Shown here: piece by piece, positions 12,561 to 22,870 of the stretch
How positions within the stretch are numbered: position 1 is the stretch's first letter
Layout of the letters: each line of letters opens with the position of its first letter
Origin: Heligmosomoides polygyrus polygyrus
Lineage: Eukaryota; Nematoda; Chromadorea; Rhabditida; Heligmosomidae
Reading direction: 5' to 3'
Length of the DNA stretch: 64,000 nucleotides
Assembly (NCBI GenBank): GCA_947396885.1
Contig: OX377206.1
Span: 12,709,466 to 12,773,465 of the forward strand
Notes under the pieces: model-generated
What the model saw: only the letters and a program-made list of their open reading frames with translations
The model's database searches: none
Told to the model about the DNA's origin: nothing
Made by a program: the position numbers and the translations under genes

Positions 12561-12935
12561 AAATATGTACGGTGCAGGAGCGGGGCACTATGCACGGCAG
12601 CACGGTTGTGATCGAAAACTCTATTTGCTTTTGAAAGAAATCGCAAACCGCTATCCATTAATTGATCAAGGTAGTAACGTTGCTTTAACGTGTTTTCGTG
12701 GTTTTATAGTATTGCAATTGTTCCAGTTTCTGTTCAATTTACTGTGTTTTCACTACTCCCTCCCCCCGATTAAGAAAGCAAATTAGAAAGCCGATTTTGG
12801 TATTGGAAGGACAGCATTTTATAAGGTAAGCATACTTATACATATTTATATGTTGCCGTGCATGTGCATTACCTTAAAAATTGAAATGGGCTGCCCCCCC
12901 CCCCCGATAGGGATTGCACCATCATTTGTATTTAA
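12561..12935 (+). repeat. Interspersed repeat R1, copy 1
   Basis: Shared with 36062-36443. It starts at GGTGCAGGAGCGGGGCACTATGCACGGC and passes through 'CTATTTGCTTT', 'CCGCTATCCA.TAATTGAT', a C-rich run and 'TTGGTATTGGAAG.ACAG', ending in a C homopolymer plus 'AGGATTGCACCA'. Both copies leave a short frame containing HYARQHGCD, which might be a relic of coding sequence. The family is unknown. Confidence 0.7.
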
Positions 12936-13034
12936 GATTACTGGTAGAGCACTTATTCGGCACTTTGCACTCTGATTTAAATTGTAGTCACTACCTATTC
13001 AGGCGGTCACAGCACTGGTGCATCGTCGGTGTTG

Positions 13035-13200
13035 CTGCATTTTTGCATTTCAACTGATTGGTTGAGATTTGGGGGATTCTGACGCCTACACCATTTTCAG
13101 ACGTTTTTTTTGCATGCTGTGATATTCAACAATGTGATGTATAAATGTCCAGCACCAGTGATACACAGGTACAAAGTGCATGAAGCAGCACTGGGCACAA
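13035..13200 (+). repeat. Repeat R2, copy 1 (shared with 57590-57745)
   Basis: The two segments share 'TTTTGCATTTCAACTGATTGGT.GAGATTTGGGG.ATTCTGACG', 'TTTCAGACGTTTT', 'GTATTCAACA' and 'CACCAGTGATA.ACACAGGTACAAAGTG'. At 57.6 kb the repeat runs directly into mariner transposase sequence, so R2 may be the 5' part of a chimeric or rearranged element. Confidence 0.6.
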
Positions 13201-13482
13201 CACGAGCAGGGTATAAAGCTATAGGCTCCTCACGGTGTGTTTCCATGCATGGACTGATGACCTCGGGAAAAATCATCCTGCTCGGATTTTCAAAAGAGAC
13301 CAGGATGTGACGTCGGAGGTGGTTAAAATGAGAAACGGGGTCTGTGGATCCCGCAAATTAACTGAAACGGCATCGATACACTTTTTCCCTAGTCTGCCTG
13401 TCACTGGAAATCAGAGGTCTGCTGAAGGTTTTCTAAACCTAACACCAGCAATGTCTTCCCACGCTCGAGTGTGCTCACGCTG

Positions 13483-13809
13483 AAGTGCGGCCCACCTTCA
13501 GACAAGGAACCTTCGAGGGAAGAAATCAAGCTGGAGGAACGGATGGCGAGTATACTAAAGGACTTCGAAGCACATCAACTTGAGGTTGACGAAGACGAAC
13601 AGCTGGATGTGGTGGAAGAACAAGAAGAAGATTGGGATGCGCAAGATGAACTGATGGACGTGGAGAGGCATGCAAGCAGTGGACATATGACAACGTTTTT
13701 GGGTGGAACTTTTGGGGCTGTTTTTGAATATTGTCTTGGTGGTGCTCAAAATGCGTGTAGTCGTTGTTTACAGCCGTATGCAAATTTATTAAACCAACAA
13801 AAATTCTGA
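13483..13809 (+). pseudogene. Acidic ORF fragment, function unknown
   Basis: The frame ending at 13809 encodes a strongly acidic stretch (runs such as EVDEDEQLDVVEEQEEDWD) after a Lys/Glu-rich helix-like segment (REEIKLEERMASILKDF). No ATG or clear splice acceptor fixes its start. The amino-acid composition looks like real coding sequence, but no family is recognised. It sits between repeat R2 and the 3' end of the MULE gene and may be a host exon or the tail of a transposon protein. Confidence 0.3.
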
Positions 13810-15446
13810 AATATACAATAGGGTGTAAAAAATGAAATGAAATATACAACAGTATACAAAAGGTATTGAGAGAAGAATCGAGTTCTGTACAGGAAAGAAG
13901 GTGATTAGCATGCATAGAAGTGGGTAATAGATGAGATATTGATAAGAACGAAGAACTTTATGCACAAAAAAGACGAAAGTGAGGTAGAGAGTGAAACAAA
14001 ATATAGGAATTCCTATGAGTGAGTACAAAAATTAGGTGGAAGTATTTATACAATGAAGGTACAGAATGAAGGTATAAACATCAACATTAACAAGATAAAA
14101 AACTACAAGTGCGACTTATTCGTAACAACCTGGCCATTCGCCGGCAATACTTCTTTACATCCCTATCCGTCAGTCCTGGCTCCGAGACCTTCCTCCGAAA
14201 TCGTGCCATTTCTCTGTTGACCTTCTCTCGACGTCGCGTATCCTTCCGTCTAAGGCGGATCTCGGCCGCCGGGTACTAAAAAGGAATAGTATCAGTTGAG
14301 CTTCAGAACTTCAACCTTGGATCGCACCTCCTCATGTCGAAGAGCTTCCCCAGGAACCTGGAGTTCATACGGTGCATGTCGAGGAGGAGGTCGCGAAGGG
14401 AAGGGTAACACTTCATGGACTTTTTCAGGGTGCTGTAAAATCAAGTGCAATAGAATACTTGATAAAAAGTTCTGAAACATCTAGTTAACCTGCGGTAGGC
14501 CTCGGCTATATTAGTTGTTCGCAGGACGTCGAGATTCCACTTATTCCAGGTGCCGTCGAATGGACCATCGAACCAGGTATCCCGCAAGTAGTCAAGAAAA
14601 GCACAACATCCCTGGTAGGCAGGGTGATGGCGACAGGGACTTCCGTTAAAGCAAGGACCTTGTCGTACAGGTTAGGAGGGAGGAACACAATTCCTTTTAA
14701 TGTGTTCCACCACCTCCTCACCCTCCTACTTCGCTTTAGGAATTTGCGCAAACCTAGCTCGTCGCGCTTCCTATTCCAGGCGGAACGCGCAACCTCCCAC
14801 CCCGCCTCCGGGGAAAACTGTCCTAGCGGCTGACGTTGCTGCTTGCTCGAAATCCAGCACAATCCGCGGCTCCGGTTGGCGCTCCATCACTTCCTCCATG
14901 ACGTCTAAATGTAAACATTATGAAGCTAGAAGAGAAATTACAAAATCTGTTGAAAAACCTCTTGGTACCGAGAATATGATTACATCAACTTCCTCCGTCT
15001 TCCTGTTCGTAAGTGCACGTACTAGCGGAACGGCTACCTTAAAGCCTTGTCACAGTAAGATAAGGAGTTTGTAAGCGACGTGATACTTTTAAAAATTACA
15101 TTTCCGTTGCACACGCCGTGTATCGCGTACAACTGCCCGTTCTTCTCACGCTGGTTCGGATGCATCGAAAATATGCCATCCGCAACCAGCGTGTCCAGAC
15201 CATTCTGACATGCTTTCTGAAAAATACATATACTGTGTCAGACTTTCGATTAGCGGTGATGAACATACCCTATAATTTTCTCTGAAAAAGATATGTGCAT
15301 GTCGTCGGTGTGGAACTGCAAAAAGCGCGAACCGTCCGCGTTAGTTGTCAGGTACTTTGGTATGTGCTCCATGGTGACTTCTCTTTCCATGTGTTGACGG
15401 AGGTTCCGGACAGCAAGCAACTGGCTAAGCATAGTAACACATCTCA

Positions 15447-15450
15447 ATGC
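15447..15450. repeat. Target-site duplication (ATGC), left
   Basis: ATGC directly abuts the left LTR and is repeated at 20944-20947. It marks insertion of the LTR element into the MULE coding region. Confidence 0.85.
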
Positions 15451-15750
15451 AGTAAGTGCGAGGGGTGGTAACACTGGGTTCGGCGTAAGGTTTATCCATA
15501 GCAGCAGTCGATACATGGGCGAAAGTGTGGATCACAGTGTCCCGGGATGAGGAGTCGGTCGTGTTGCCCTCGGAGTCGCCCTTGAGCTCGCTGTCGTTGG
15601 GGTCCTCGCCGCCGTCGTCGTCCTCGATGCCGCCGGCCGCCGTCGTCGTCTCGTCGCATCTCCCCGATCGCTCCCCGCCTCGGCTCGCTGAAATCAATCG
15701 GATCAGAGAAGGCGAGGAAATCACAGAACGCTCAGCTAGCTTCGCTTACA
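15451..15750 (-). repeat. 3' LTR of the helicase-bearing retroelement
   Basis: 300 bp, identical to 20644-20943 except at two positions (near 15482 and 15691). On the element strand it begins TGTAAGCGAAGC and ends CGCACTTACT, giving short inverted ends TGTAAG/CTTACT. A frame is open through nearly the whole LTR, encoding an acidic Asp/Glu/Ser-rich peptide (GIEDDDGGEDPNDSELKG). That is unusual for an LTR. Confidence 0.92.
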
Positions 15751-15763
15751 CCTCCCCCTTTTT
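15751..15763 (-). promoter_or_regulatory. Polypurine tract
   Basis: On the minus strand AAAAAGGGGGAGG lies immediately 5' of the TGTAAG start of the 3' LTR. This is the expected position and composition of a plus-strand-DNA primer in an LTR retroelement, and it fixes the element orientation as minus. Confidence 0.88.
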
Positions 15764-15844
15764 ACCAAAAAGATCGTGACCCATAATTTAGCTGAAAGAT
15801 GCGTAACTGAACCGATCTCTAAAGCAAACTGAGAAACACCTACC

Positions 15845-18613
15845 CTATTCTGGTGGAAGGTAGTCTCCCAAATTCATGGCTGGAACGATGGCTCCATGTT
15901 GCCTTGCCCACGCGAGAACCACATTCCAGAACGGCACGACCGCCAGCGAAGCCTGGTGGCCCAACACGAACTGTCCATGCTTGCAGCGCGTGAGTGCCAC
16001 ATTCATACGATGCGGATCGTCCAAGAATTCAGCCGCGTCTGCTTGGAAGTCCGTCTTTGTGGTCAGCAGCACGACCACGTTTTTTTCCCTGCCCTGGATG
16101 GCATCCACGGTGGACAGATCGACGCCGGTGTCGCGCGCGAAATCCACTAGCCGTCGGTGCTGTTCTTTGTAGAACGTGATTATACATATACTGCTCGCGG
16201 CGATGCCCCTTGCTAGAAGACGTCCTACCAGAGTGGTGCAGACCATAGCTTCCGCATCGTTGAAATGAGAGTGAGTTGCTCTCCGGGAACTACCGCTGAC
16301 GTCCACGAACATGAACGGTAGGGACTGGTTCGGGAACCGCATCATGTTCAGCAGCATGTGTCGCTCCTCAGCCGCCGTTCCACTCCTCAGCTGTCCAGCG
16401 TAGACGAAGTGGTTAGGGAGCTCGTTCAGGAGAGGATGCGCCCTGAACGTGGTGACAAGGGGGGCTATAGGGACGGCCCTCGCTCGCGTTAGAACGTCCA
16501 TCACGCTACGCGCCCCGAACTTAGCGGCGGTAGAGTGCCGTGAGCAACGCGCATACGGCTCCAATTGGTGTACATCGCCGATGTATATATGGCGCGCCCT
16601 CGGCAAACGGCTCAGCATCGTGGCAAAGACGGGTTCTGGTACTTGCGAAGCCTCGTCGCATATGATGAGCTCGAAGTCGTCTAGGTAGTTCTTAAATATG
16701 CCGCCCTTTCCCGTCGCATTCAGCAAAGATGACGTCGTTATTGCGACGACCTGCGGCTGGTACTTGAGGAACATGACCTCGACGACCTTGTCAATCAAAT
16801 CGGAGACGTCCCTCTCAGCGAGGACAAGACCCTTCCTTTCCTGCTCTGTCAAGAACTCCTGTCGCTCCCTATTCTGCATGTGGGCCTCGAACACAATCCG
16901 GCCATCCCTAAAGCGTTCACATTCGTCCAAGGCTTCTTCCTCCAACTCGTTCCTGTAGAGATCAGGTAGTCGTTTGAGGACCTCATGCATGTCGGCAGGA
17001 GTCGTGGCGATGGAGTCGTCGAACACTACCGATTCAGCGATGTAACGACAAACGGCTAGGTCGGCGAACGCGTCGAGGGACAGGATGGTTTCAGTGATCT
17101 GGGCGACGGCTGCGTTCGTGGTGGCGGTGAGGATGATGTGCGCTCCTCCCCGCGCCTGTCTTGCCGCTATACAAGCACCGACGTCGGTTTTGCCGGTTCC
17201 GAACGCGGCCTGTATCCCCACAATCGGGAAAGGTGTTGTCCCGATTGCCAGGGCCTGTCGCTGGTCCTCCGTCAGAATTACTGACCGCCTGTTGATAGAT
17301 ATGGGTGATCCGTCTACGACGGAGATGGTTGGCACGGTGTTCTGCTGGTTCTCTTCGACACATGACAAGGGTGTGGCTCCATACACCGCGTCTAATATTC
17401 TCCTTCCGCAACTGTTCGTAGGCACATTCGTGAACAGTTCCATCTCGGAAACTGCCTCATATGCTGGGATTGCGCTGGAAGGGAGCTTGCTCAGCTTTAC
17501 GCATACATCGAGGAAGGCCGAGTTGTCAGCTATTCGGCCCGCCCGCATGGCGGCACGATAGAGGGAATCGTCGGACCATGAGTAAGTTTGTAGAATCACG
17601 CGAAGTAGGCGCTCCTCTCTTGCTCGTTCCACCCGATCCACTGACATCCGGAGGAATGCAAATGCTCCCATTATCCATACTCCAACGGGGCGATGGCGAG
17701 CCCATCCGGCTTCAGAAGTCATGTCGTCCAGCACGAATTCCAGGCGCAGAGGGTACCCAGCCAAGCTAGGTATCGTAGCGGTGACTTGGTGCGTACGGCG
17801 ATCGTCTTCTAGGGTTGCGTAGGAAGCGAAAGCTGAGGAGGCGGCATTGAAGATTTTGCCCATAGTCGCAATGGCCGACGCTCGATCGTTCGTGTAGCTG
17901 TCGAAGTCTCTGAGGCGATCCTCGAACCAGGCCTGCTCGTCCGGGGAGATTTTATGTACTTCCATTGGAAGCATGGCTTCGTCCGGGTTGGCGGGGAGAA
18001 ATAGTTTGACGAAGGAACAGAGTACGTCGCGAGCGGCTTCCGACGCGGGCGGTTCCGAAAATCGGACAGCGCAAGACGATTTCCGTCGACACAGGGCCTT
18101 CTGTTCCGACGACATCGTTGTCGCGCGCATGCGCGCGATGTCCTCAAACCGTCGCAACCAGACTGAGAATTGGACCCCGTCCCCGGTGCCAGAGAAGTAG
18201 GCTATTCTTGGGGCGGACGAGTCAGGTATCAGAGTGGCGACCATGGGCATAGACCGAATACGGTCATCGATCGCTCCAAACGAAGTGTTCAGTCCTGCGA
18301 GTAAGGTGGCGTTTCCTTCCCTGATTTCCTGGGCCAATCGCGAAGAAGTGTGTCGAGACTCTTGGCGAACACTCGCTACAGCGTCGGCGGTCACATCGCG
18401 AAGAAGCTTTGCGCCCTTCCCTCTAACAGTAGCCGAATCGTCCAAGTCTTGGAAGGCGCTCAGTAAGGGGTCCATCCAAGCGGAGGTATCAGTAGGGGCC
18501 TGGCTATCTTCTGCTGACGTGTCCTCATGCTTCCAAGATATGCTATGTTGATGGGTAGCTTCGACCCGGGACTCACCCTTCTTGGTCTGTGACCTAGTAG
18601 TAGGTGGGCCCAT
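15845..18613 (-). CDS. Gag-like/UPF1-like SF1 helicase fusion protein of an LTR retroelement
   Basis: A single uninterrupted 922-residue ORF from ATG at 18613. Residues 1-30 are basic and start like many Gags (MGPPTTRSQTKK). Residues 75-115 look helical. Residues 137-175 (YFSGTGDGVQFSVWLRRFED) resemble the capsid N-terminus of Gypsy/BEL Gags. From about 440 a superfamily 1 helicase of the UPF1/DNA2 type is complete: Q motif LTEDQRQAL (448-456), Walker A FGTGKT (471-476; first Gly of the usual GPPGTGKT is Ala), Ia TATTNAAV (496-503), II CDEASQ (652-657), III GDVHQLEP (679-686), V STVDAIQGRE (834-843) and VI NVALTRCKH (871-879). Likely ATP-dependent nucleic-acid unwinding, possibly on element RNA. 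There is no protease, RT, RNase H or integrase in the element. An intact frame between near-identical LTRs suggests recent activity or selection. The Gag assignment is weaker than the helicase assignment. Confidence 0.88.
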   Translation of the reverse strand: MGPPTTRSQTKKGESRVEATHQHSISWKHEDTSAEDSQAPTDTSAWMDPLLSAFQDLDDSATVRGKGAKLLRDVTADAVASVRQESRHTSSRLAQEIREGNATLLAGLNTSFGAIDDRIRSMPMVATLIPDSSAPRIAYFSGTGDGVQFSVWLRRFEDIARMRATTMSSEQKALCRRKSSCAVRFSEPPASEAARDVLCSFVKLFLPANPDEAMLPMEVHKISPDEQAWFEDRLRDFDSYTNDRASAIATMGKIFNAASSAFASYATLEDDRRTHQVTATIPSLAGYPLRLEFVLDDMTSEAGWARHRPVGVWIMGAFAFLRMSVDRVERAREERLLRVILQTYSWSDDSLYRAAMRAGRIADNSAFLDVCVKLSKLPSSAIPAYEAVSEMELFTNVPTNSCGRRILDAVYGATPLSCVEENQQNTVPTISVVDGSPISINRRSVILTEDQRQALAIGTTPFPIVGIQAAFGTGKTDVGACIAARQARGGAHIILTATTNAAVAQITETILSLDAFADLAVCRYIAESVVFDDSIATTPADMHEVLKRLPDLYRNELEEEALDECERFRDGRIVFEAHMQNRERQEFLTEQERKGLVLAERDVSDLIDKVVEVMFLKYQPQVVAITTSSLLNATGKGGIFKNYLDDFELIICDEASQVPEPVFATMLSRLPRARHIYIGDVHQLEPYARCSRHSTAAKFGARSVMDVLTRARAVPIAPLVTTFRAHPLLNELPNHFVYAGQLRSGTAAEERHMLLNMMRFPNQSLPFMFVDVSGSSRRATHSHFNDAEAMVCTTLVGRLLARGIAASSICIITFYKEQHRRLVDFARDTGVDLSTVDAIQGREKNVVVLLTTKTDFQADAAEFLDDPHRMNVALTRCKHGQFVLGHQASLAVVPFWNVVLAWARQHGAIVPAMNLGDYLPPE

Positions 18614-20627
18614 AGCTGCAGTAACAGATGAACGGCGATGTAGTACACGGGTGATGAACCAGTGAATAAGGGTGACTGTCTCGCTGACTCAAGCCTTTTA
18701 TATCCTCTTGAGGGTGGGCGGAGCGACGAAGCGGAATGTGGATATGCCGCTGTGGAATGTTCGGAAGTATTCTCACCCGACATCAAGATGGGGAACCTAG
18801 CGGAGGATCAACATGAGATGCCTTGCGTCGTTTACATCTTACATTGTTCCGGCTTACTGTAATGATACAAACAAAGCCTGCGGTGGAATGAAGACATGCT
18901 GTATCTGAGAATGTTATCTATCGGAGATACCATGGGTATGGGAACGACACCAAGCCGCGCTAATGTTGTGAATTCCTAAGCCGGCTGGGAGATGTCTGTG
19001 AGAACTGATCACGTACCGTACTCTGGTCAGAACCTCTATAGCCGTAAGCTAAGAAAGTGGTGCAGAAGCGATTGAAGCAAAGTCGAGGGAACGAGGAAAA
19101 ACAGGAAGGAACTATGAGGGTGCGCCCAGTTATTAGAAAACCCGTCCTGCGCTACGACTATCATGGAACCCAGCGAGCGGACAGCAACCCTAACCCCGGG
19201 CACTAGACTCCGGGAGAGGAGCAAAAGCGTCAGTCGCTATGTCCCAAATATACAACCGTAGTCGAGTAAAGAAAAAAATAGGAGTGAGAAATAGGGTTTT
19301 GAGTTCTCCGTGAAGAGCATCCCCAAGGGGAAACCCGCCGAAAAGGCGGGCCCAACTAAGTTCAGTGGTCCCCATTCCGACTATTTCGGCACCTGGAGAG
19401 TGGTTGGTCCCACTATTACTCTAATGGACGACAACGACAACAGTGCTGAAATTGCTACTAGGCCCGAGGCAGACGACGAAGTATCCCCGTTGAGTCGAGC
19501 AGGCTTGAAGGGTCTGATTGCTAAAGTTAGACGAATAGCAGACCCAGCGGCAATGGCTACTAGCACAGGTATGAGCTACTCATCGAAGCCGTTATTTATG
19601 AGAACGGGACTGTTTCGAAGGCTCTGCCTGAGCACAGTGTCAAGAACTCGTCAAACAAGGCCATCACGGTGCTAGCTCCCATAACGAGCTCTTAGTGACT
19701 GCTGAGAGGGACAGAGGTGTTCGAGTTCTACGATCAGCGCCCACGAGCGCAAAACCTTCAGGTTCATTCGAACACATAAGAAGGAGACGAAGAAACCCGA
19801 CAGTAAAAGGTTGAGGTGAATGTTAGACCTGTCACGTTTAACTGAATCTCAGGAAAGATTTCCAGGACAATTTGAGGATCTTTCCAAAGTACTACCAATG
19901 TTACCAAAAAATGGATTTATGGCATCCTTCGACTTACAATGCGTGGCGATGACTCATGCCTGCCGTTCAGCTACAAGGAAAAAAGGCAAGGGCGAGAGCA
20001 AGAAAGGAATTTAAATAGGAAAGCGCACGCGCTGATGGATTGCTTAACGCCACAAAACGAAATCGAGTGATTGGTCATAATGGAAATTACATTCCAAACG
20101 CTTAAATTAGTATTTGTCTCGAATATGGGCCTATTAATATCCACTCGCCACTGCAAACAGCAAAGAAAAACCTAAACGGACTCACTTTAGAATCACTTCG
20201 GGCCACACATCGCACTACTCCTGGCATATGGCTTTAACCGACGTGTCCATATGCGTTGACTCACCCAGTACTGGGAACTAACCATTGCACTGTGCCGCAA
20301 AATCGCCGCTACTTGCGGAATCTCTGCGTTTGACGCCACACTGAGCTGCTCAGCCATGCTAACGGTACCTGAAACCACATACGTCTAATAGAGAGCTCTG
20401 AAGAATAGCTTCACAAGCTAACCGATCGGATTTCTATTCTAATATACCGTAATCAAAAAAAAATTGTCGAGGAGAGGATGCAGACGATCGCGACTATCGG
20501 CTGGCCCGGCAGCCACAGGCAAAAGCAGATTGGCCAGATCTGTTTATGCCTCTACGAGGCGGCGAAACCGAACAAAACACTCGACGATTGAAAATGTCGT
20601 ACCTCTATTTTCCCGAGGACGTGACCC
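18614..20627 (-). other. Long untranslated leader of the LTR element
   Basis: About 2 kb between primer-binding site and the ORF. No frame longer than about 120 codons on either strand and no recognisable gag, protease or RT segment. It may hold packaging signals, a promoter region or the remains of a deleted pol. Confidence 0.5.
18695..18706 (-). promoter_or_regulatory. Internal TATA box upstream of the helicase ORF
   Basis: Minus-strand GGATATAAAAGGC lies about 85 bp 5' of the ATG at 18613, with an initiator-like TCAG about 25-30 bp downstream. This suggests that the helicase ORF has its own promoter in addition to any LTR promoter. That would be unusual for an LTR retroelement and compatible with capture of a complete gene. 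Confidence 0.45.
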
Positions 20628-20644
20628 CTCACTCGCTGCTACCA
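20628..20644 (-). promoter_or_regulatory. Primer-binding site
   Basis: Immediately after the 5' LTR the minus strand reads TGGTAGCAGCGAGTGAG. It begins TGG, as required for pairing with a tRNA 3' CCA. The primer tRNA would end ...GCTGCTACCA. I cannot identify which tRNA it is, though initiator tRNAs of other animals end similarly. Confidence 0.75.
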
Positions 20645-20943
20645 GTAAGTGCGAGGGGTGGTAACACTGGGTTCCGCGTAAGGTTTATCCATAGCAGCAG
20701 TCGATACATGGGCGAAAGTGTGGATCACAGTGTCCCGGGATGAGGAGTCGGTCGTGTTGCCCTCGGAGTCGCCCTTGAGCTCGCTGTCGTTGGGGTCCTC
20801 GCCGCCGTCGTCGTCCTCGATGCCGCCGGCCGCCGTCGTCGTCTCGTCGCATCTCCCCGATCGCTCCCCGCCTCGGCTCGCTGGAATCAATCGGATCAGA
20901 GAAGGCGAGGAAATCACAGAACGCTCAGCTAGCTTCGCTTACA
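20644..20943 (-). repeat. 5' LTR of the helicase-bearing retroelement
   Basis: 300 bp, two substitutions from the 3' LTR. Flanked outside by ATGC (20944-20947). On the element strand it starts TGTAAGCG and ends CTTACT. No clear TATA box is visible in the LTR. GC content is high in the middle (GACGACGGCGGCC-rich). Confidence 0.92.
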
Positions 20944-22247
20944 ATGCTATTAAACCGCATATCTACGAATGGTAACGCGACACCTTTCGTAGTCACTAAA
21001 GTTCGCCAACCTGGCCTCCTTGTCCCTCTCCGCTATAAAACTGGCACGTTCGCAAAAGAAGCTAAGCTCTCATCTTGAACCGCTTATCTAACCTCTCCGA
21101 CCTCTCTGTTTCGTACAAGAAGTTTTCGTACTCCTTGTATGGGTCGTGGGTTGCATACTTCGCGTCACCTCGCCATTTTTGGCATTTCTGAGCGCTATTT
21201 TTATATATTTGGCAAAAAAATGACGGTAGTAGATAAATAATTACCTCATATAGGTGCGCTGACTTATCTCGTTGGTCCACTTCGTCGGAATGCATGAATG
21301 CCTGAGGCCACACGGGTTGCTGACGAACTCCACGTCGTGCACGACCTGGAACAGTGACATCATGGTCTTTCCCACGCAGTAACCGAAATAAAATAAGCCC
21401 ACCTTCACATCTGTGGACCTTCCAGCCTTTTTACGGCCTAACCTACTGTAAATGTTGCTGTTCTGTTATCTTTTATGTAGCGAAAATGCGTAGCAGGTCT
21501 GCTTGCCAGGAACTTTGTACAAAAGTACGGTATGTTGCCCGTACTTGCTTCTTTCAGGCAGACCATAGAAGTGTCTTTCTAAAGCCTTTACACTGTTAGT
21601 AATGTATCTCTAAATCATACACAACGACAAATCGTCTGCATAAAAAGGAATAAAGCATGTAGACTCCAGCTTACCGCCGATTTCGCTAGACTGCAATTGC
21701 GGTGTCTCTGGTTCCTCTGAAAGGATAGGAAATGAACTCTTGAATTCATAGTGAATAGGAAATTTAAACAAAGCAATAACTCGGCGTACCGTCCATGGGT
21801 CTGTCCTCTTCTTCATCATCACTGGAGCTCGGCTGATTCGTAACCTCCAACTGGTCTGCAATTCGGAACGTATGATGGTGGTGTGACTTGAAATTGTAGA
21901 AATTGGTTGACATTACGAGACAGATAAGAGGTTAAACCCATGATCGTCCCACCTTCGTTGTCATAAATGTCGCATACTTCATACACTAATGTTTCAGCGG
22001 TCTCTGTAATAGATGCATGGTTCCACTTGTAGTATAAGCCTTTATCAAAGAATCTCATTACCAGATCTATGCTCGAGCAGTGTTGCGCTGTCGAGCCATA
22101 AAATTTGGTCCAGTTCTTCCTCAGGTAAGCTGACGGGGACCGCTGCCATCCGACAGCTTGATGACGCGATGTGGGTCAGAGGGCATGTAAATCGATGAGA
22201 GCTCTTCGAGAACAAGTGCATTGCGAACGTTCGACATAGTTATTGCT

Positions 22248-22578
22248 AACTCATTCCCAGGGTCCCATGCATTTTATATGCATGTTGAAAAGTACGATAA
22301 AAAATCCCTAAGCCCCGAGGTTGAAAACCTCTGAGTGAGAGGAAAGCCCTGAGGCCAGTGACTAATTAGCGGCAGCTACATCAAACTTCCCTCAGGGGGA
22401 GCTCCATTGACGGAGCAAGAATAGCAGATCGACGAATTAGGTCGCATATCCCTGAGCGATAGTCGGCGCCGACCAGATTTCCACAGTGCAGTGACTGCAG
22501 AAACTCAAATAGGACTTAAACTTCCAAATATAGTTAAATTAAAGAAAATGGTGATGCAAATTTTACAAAAAGTCTTGA
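22248..22578. other. No recognised gene
   Basis: Spacer between the MULE start and the interrupted exon. It includes a short palindrome near 22274 (GCATTTTATATGC). Nothing else is recognised. Confidence 0.35.
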
Positions 22579-22870
22579 TCATGCGGAAACTCCAAAAATC
22601 TGTTGAATAATTAAGCCTTGAAAAAACCTGTCATCATAAGATATTGCCATCTCCTGTTGGACGCCATGTGGATCTTTTGAAGCCTTACAAATAATCTCCC
22701 TGAATTTGTTATGACAGCGGTAAGTAGAGACAGTTTCTACATTCACTACATGTTTCTCACCGAGTGTATATCCGCTCTGAGCGCTTGTAGAACCAACTGT
22801 CTGCAGCACGATTGCATTCACGTAGCTGATGTTTGCTTGGAGTTGAAGTTGCTGTGAATCTTGTCCTTCC

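Larger units (their letters stand above)
15451..20943 (-). mobile_element. Non-autonomous LTR retroelement carrying a helicase
   Basis: 5,493 bp bounded by 300 bp LTRs (2 differences, 99.3% identical), 4 bp ATGC duplication, primer-binding site at 20628-20644, polypurine tract at 15751-15763, and one long ORF with Gag-like and SF1 helicase parts. The pol region is absent: the 2 kb between the 5' LTR and the ORF has no long frame. The element inserted into a MULE transposase gene, and joining the flanks restores the run-on of MULE coding similarity. Mobilisation would need RT and integrase in trans. Low LTR divergence implies recent insertion. Confidence 0.9.
14107..22247 (-). pseudogene. MULE (Mutator-like) transposase pseudogene, split by an LTR element
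   Basis: The reading order runs from 22247 down to 20944, is interrupted by the LTR element, then resumes at 15450 and ends near 14107. Downstream of the insertion, the frames ending at 15250 and 15085 carry DGSRFLQFH and KACQNGLDTLVADGIFSMHP. These are hallmarks of the nematode MULE DDE transposase, with the first catalytic Asp in ADGIF. After an intron at about 15117-15030 come VPLVRALTNRKTEE and RIVLDFEQAA (second Asp), then WNRKRDELG, RRVRRWWNTLKG and NIAEAYR (catalytic Glu region). The C-terminus is basic (YPAAEIRLRRKD..., down to about 14110). The upstream half (22247-20960) supplies FYGST, ITETAETLVYEVCDIYD and DPYKEYENFLYETERSERLDK. Several frameshifts, for example near 14560, 14860 and 22130, show the gene is dead. 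I did not find terminal inverted repeats. Confidence 0.85.

Noticed and set aside
16449..17561. Plus-strand frames of 79-158 codons
   Set aside because: Shadows of the GC-rich helicase ORF on the other strand.
18614..20627. Hidden pol gene in the LTR element leader
   Set aside because: All frames on both strands are short. No YXDD, DTG, HHCC or DDE motif was seen.
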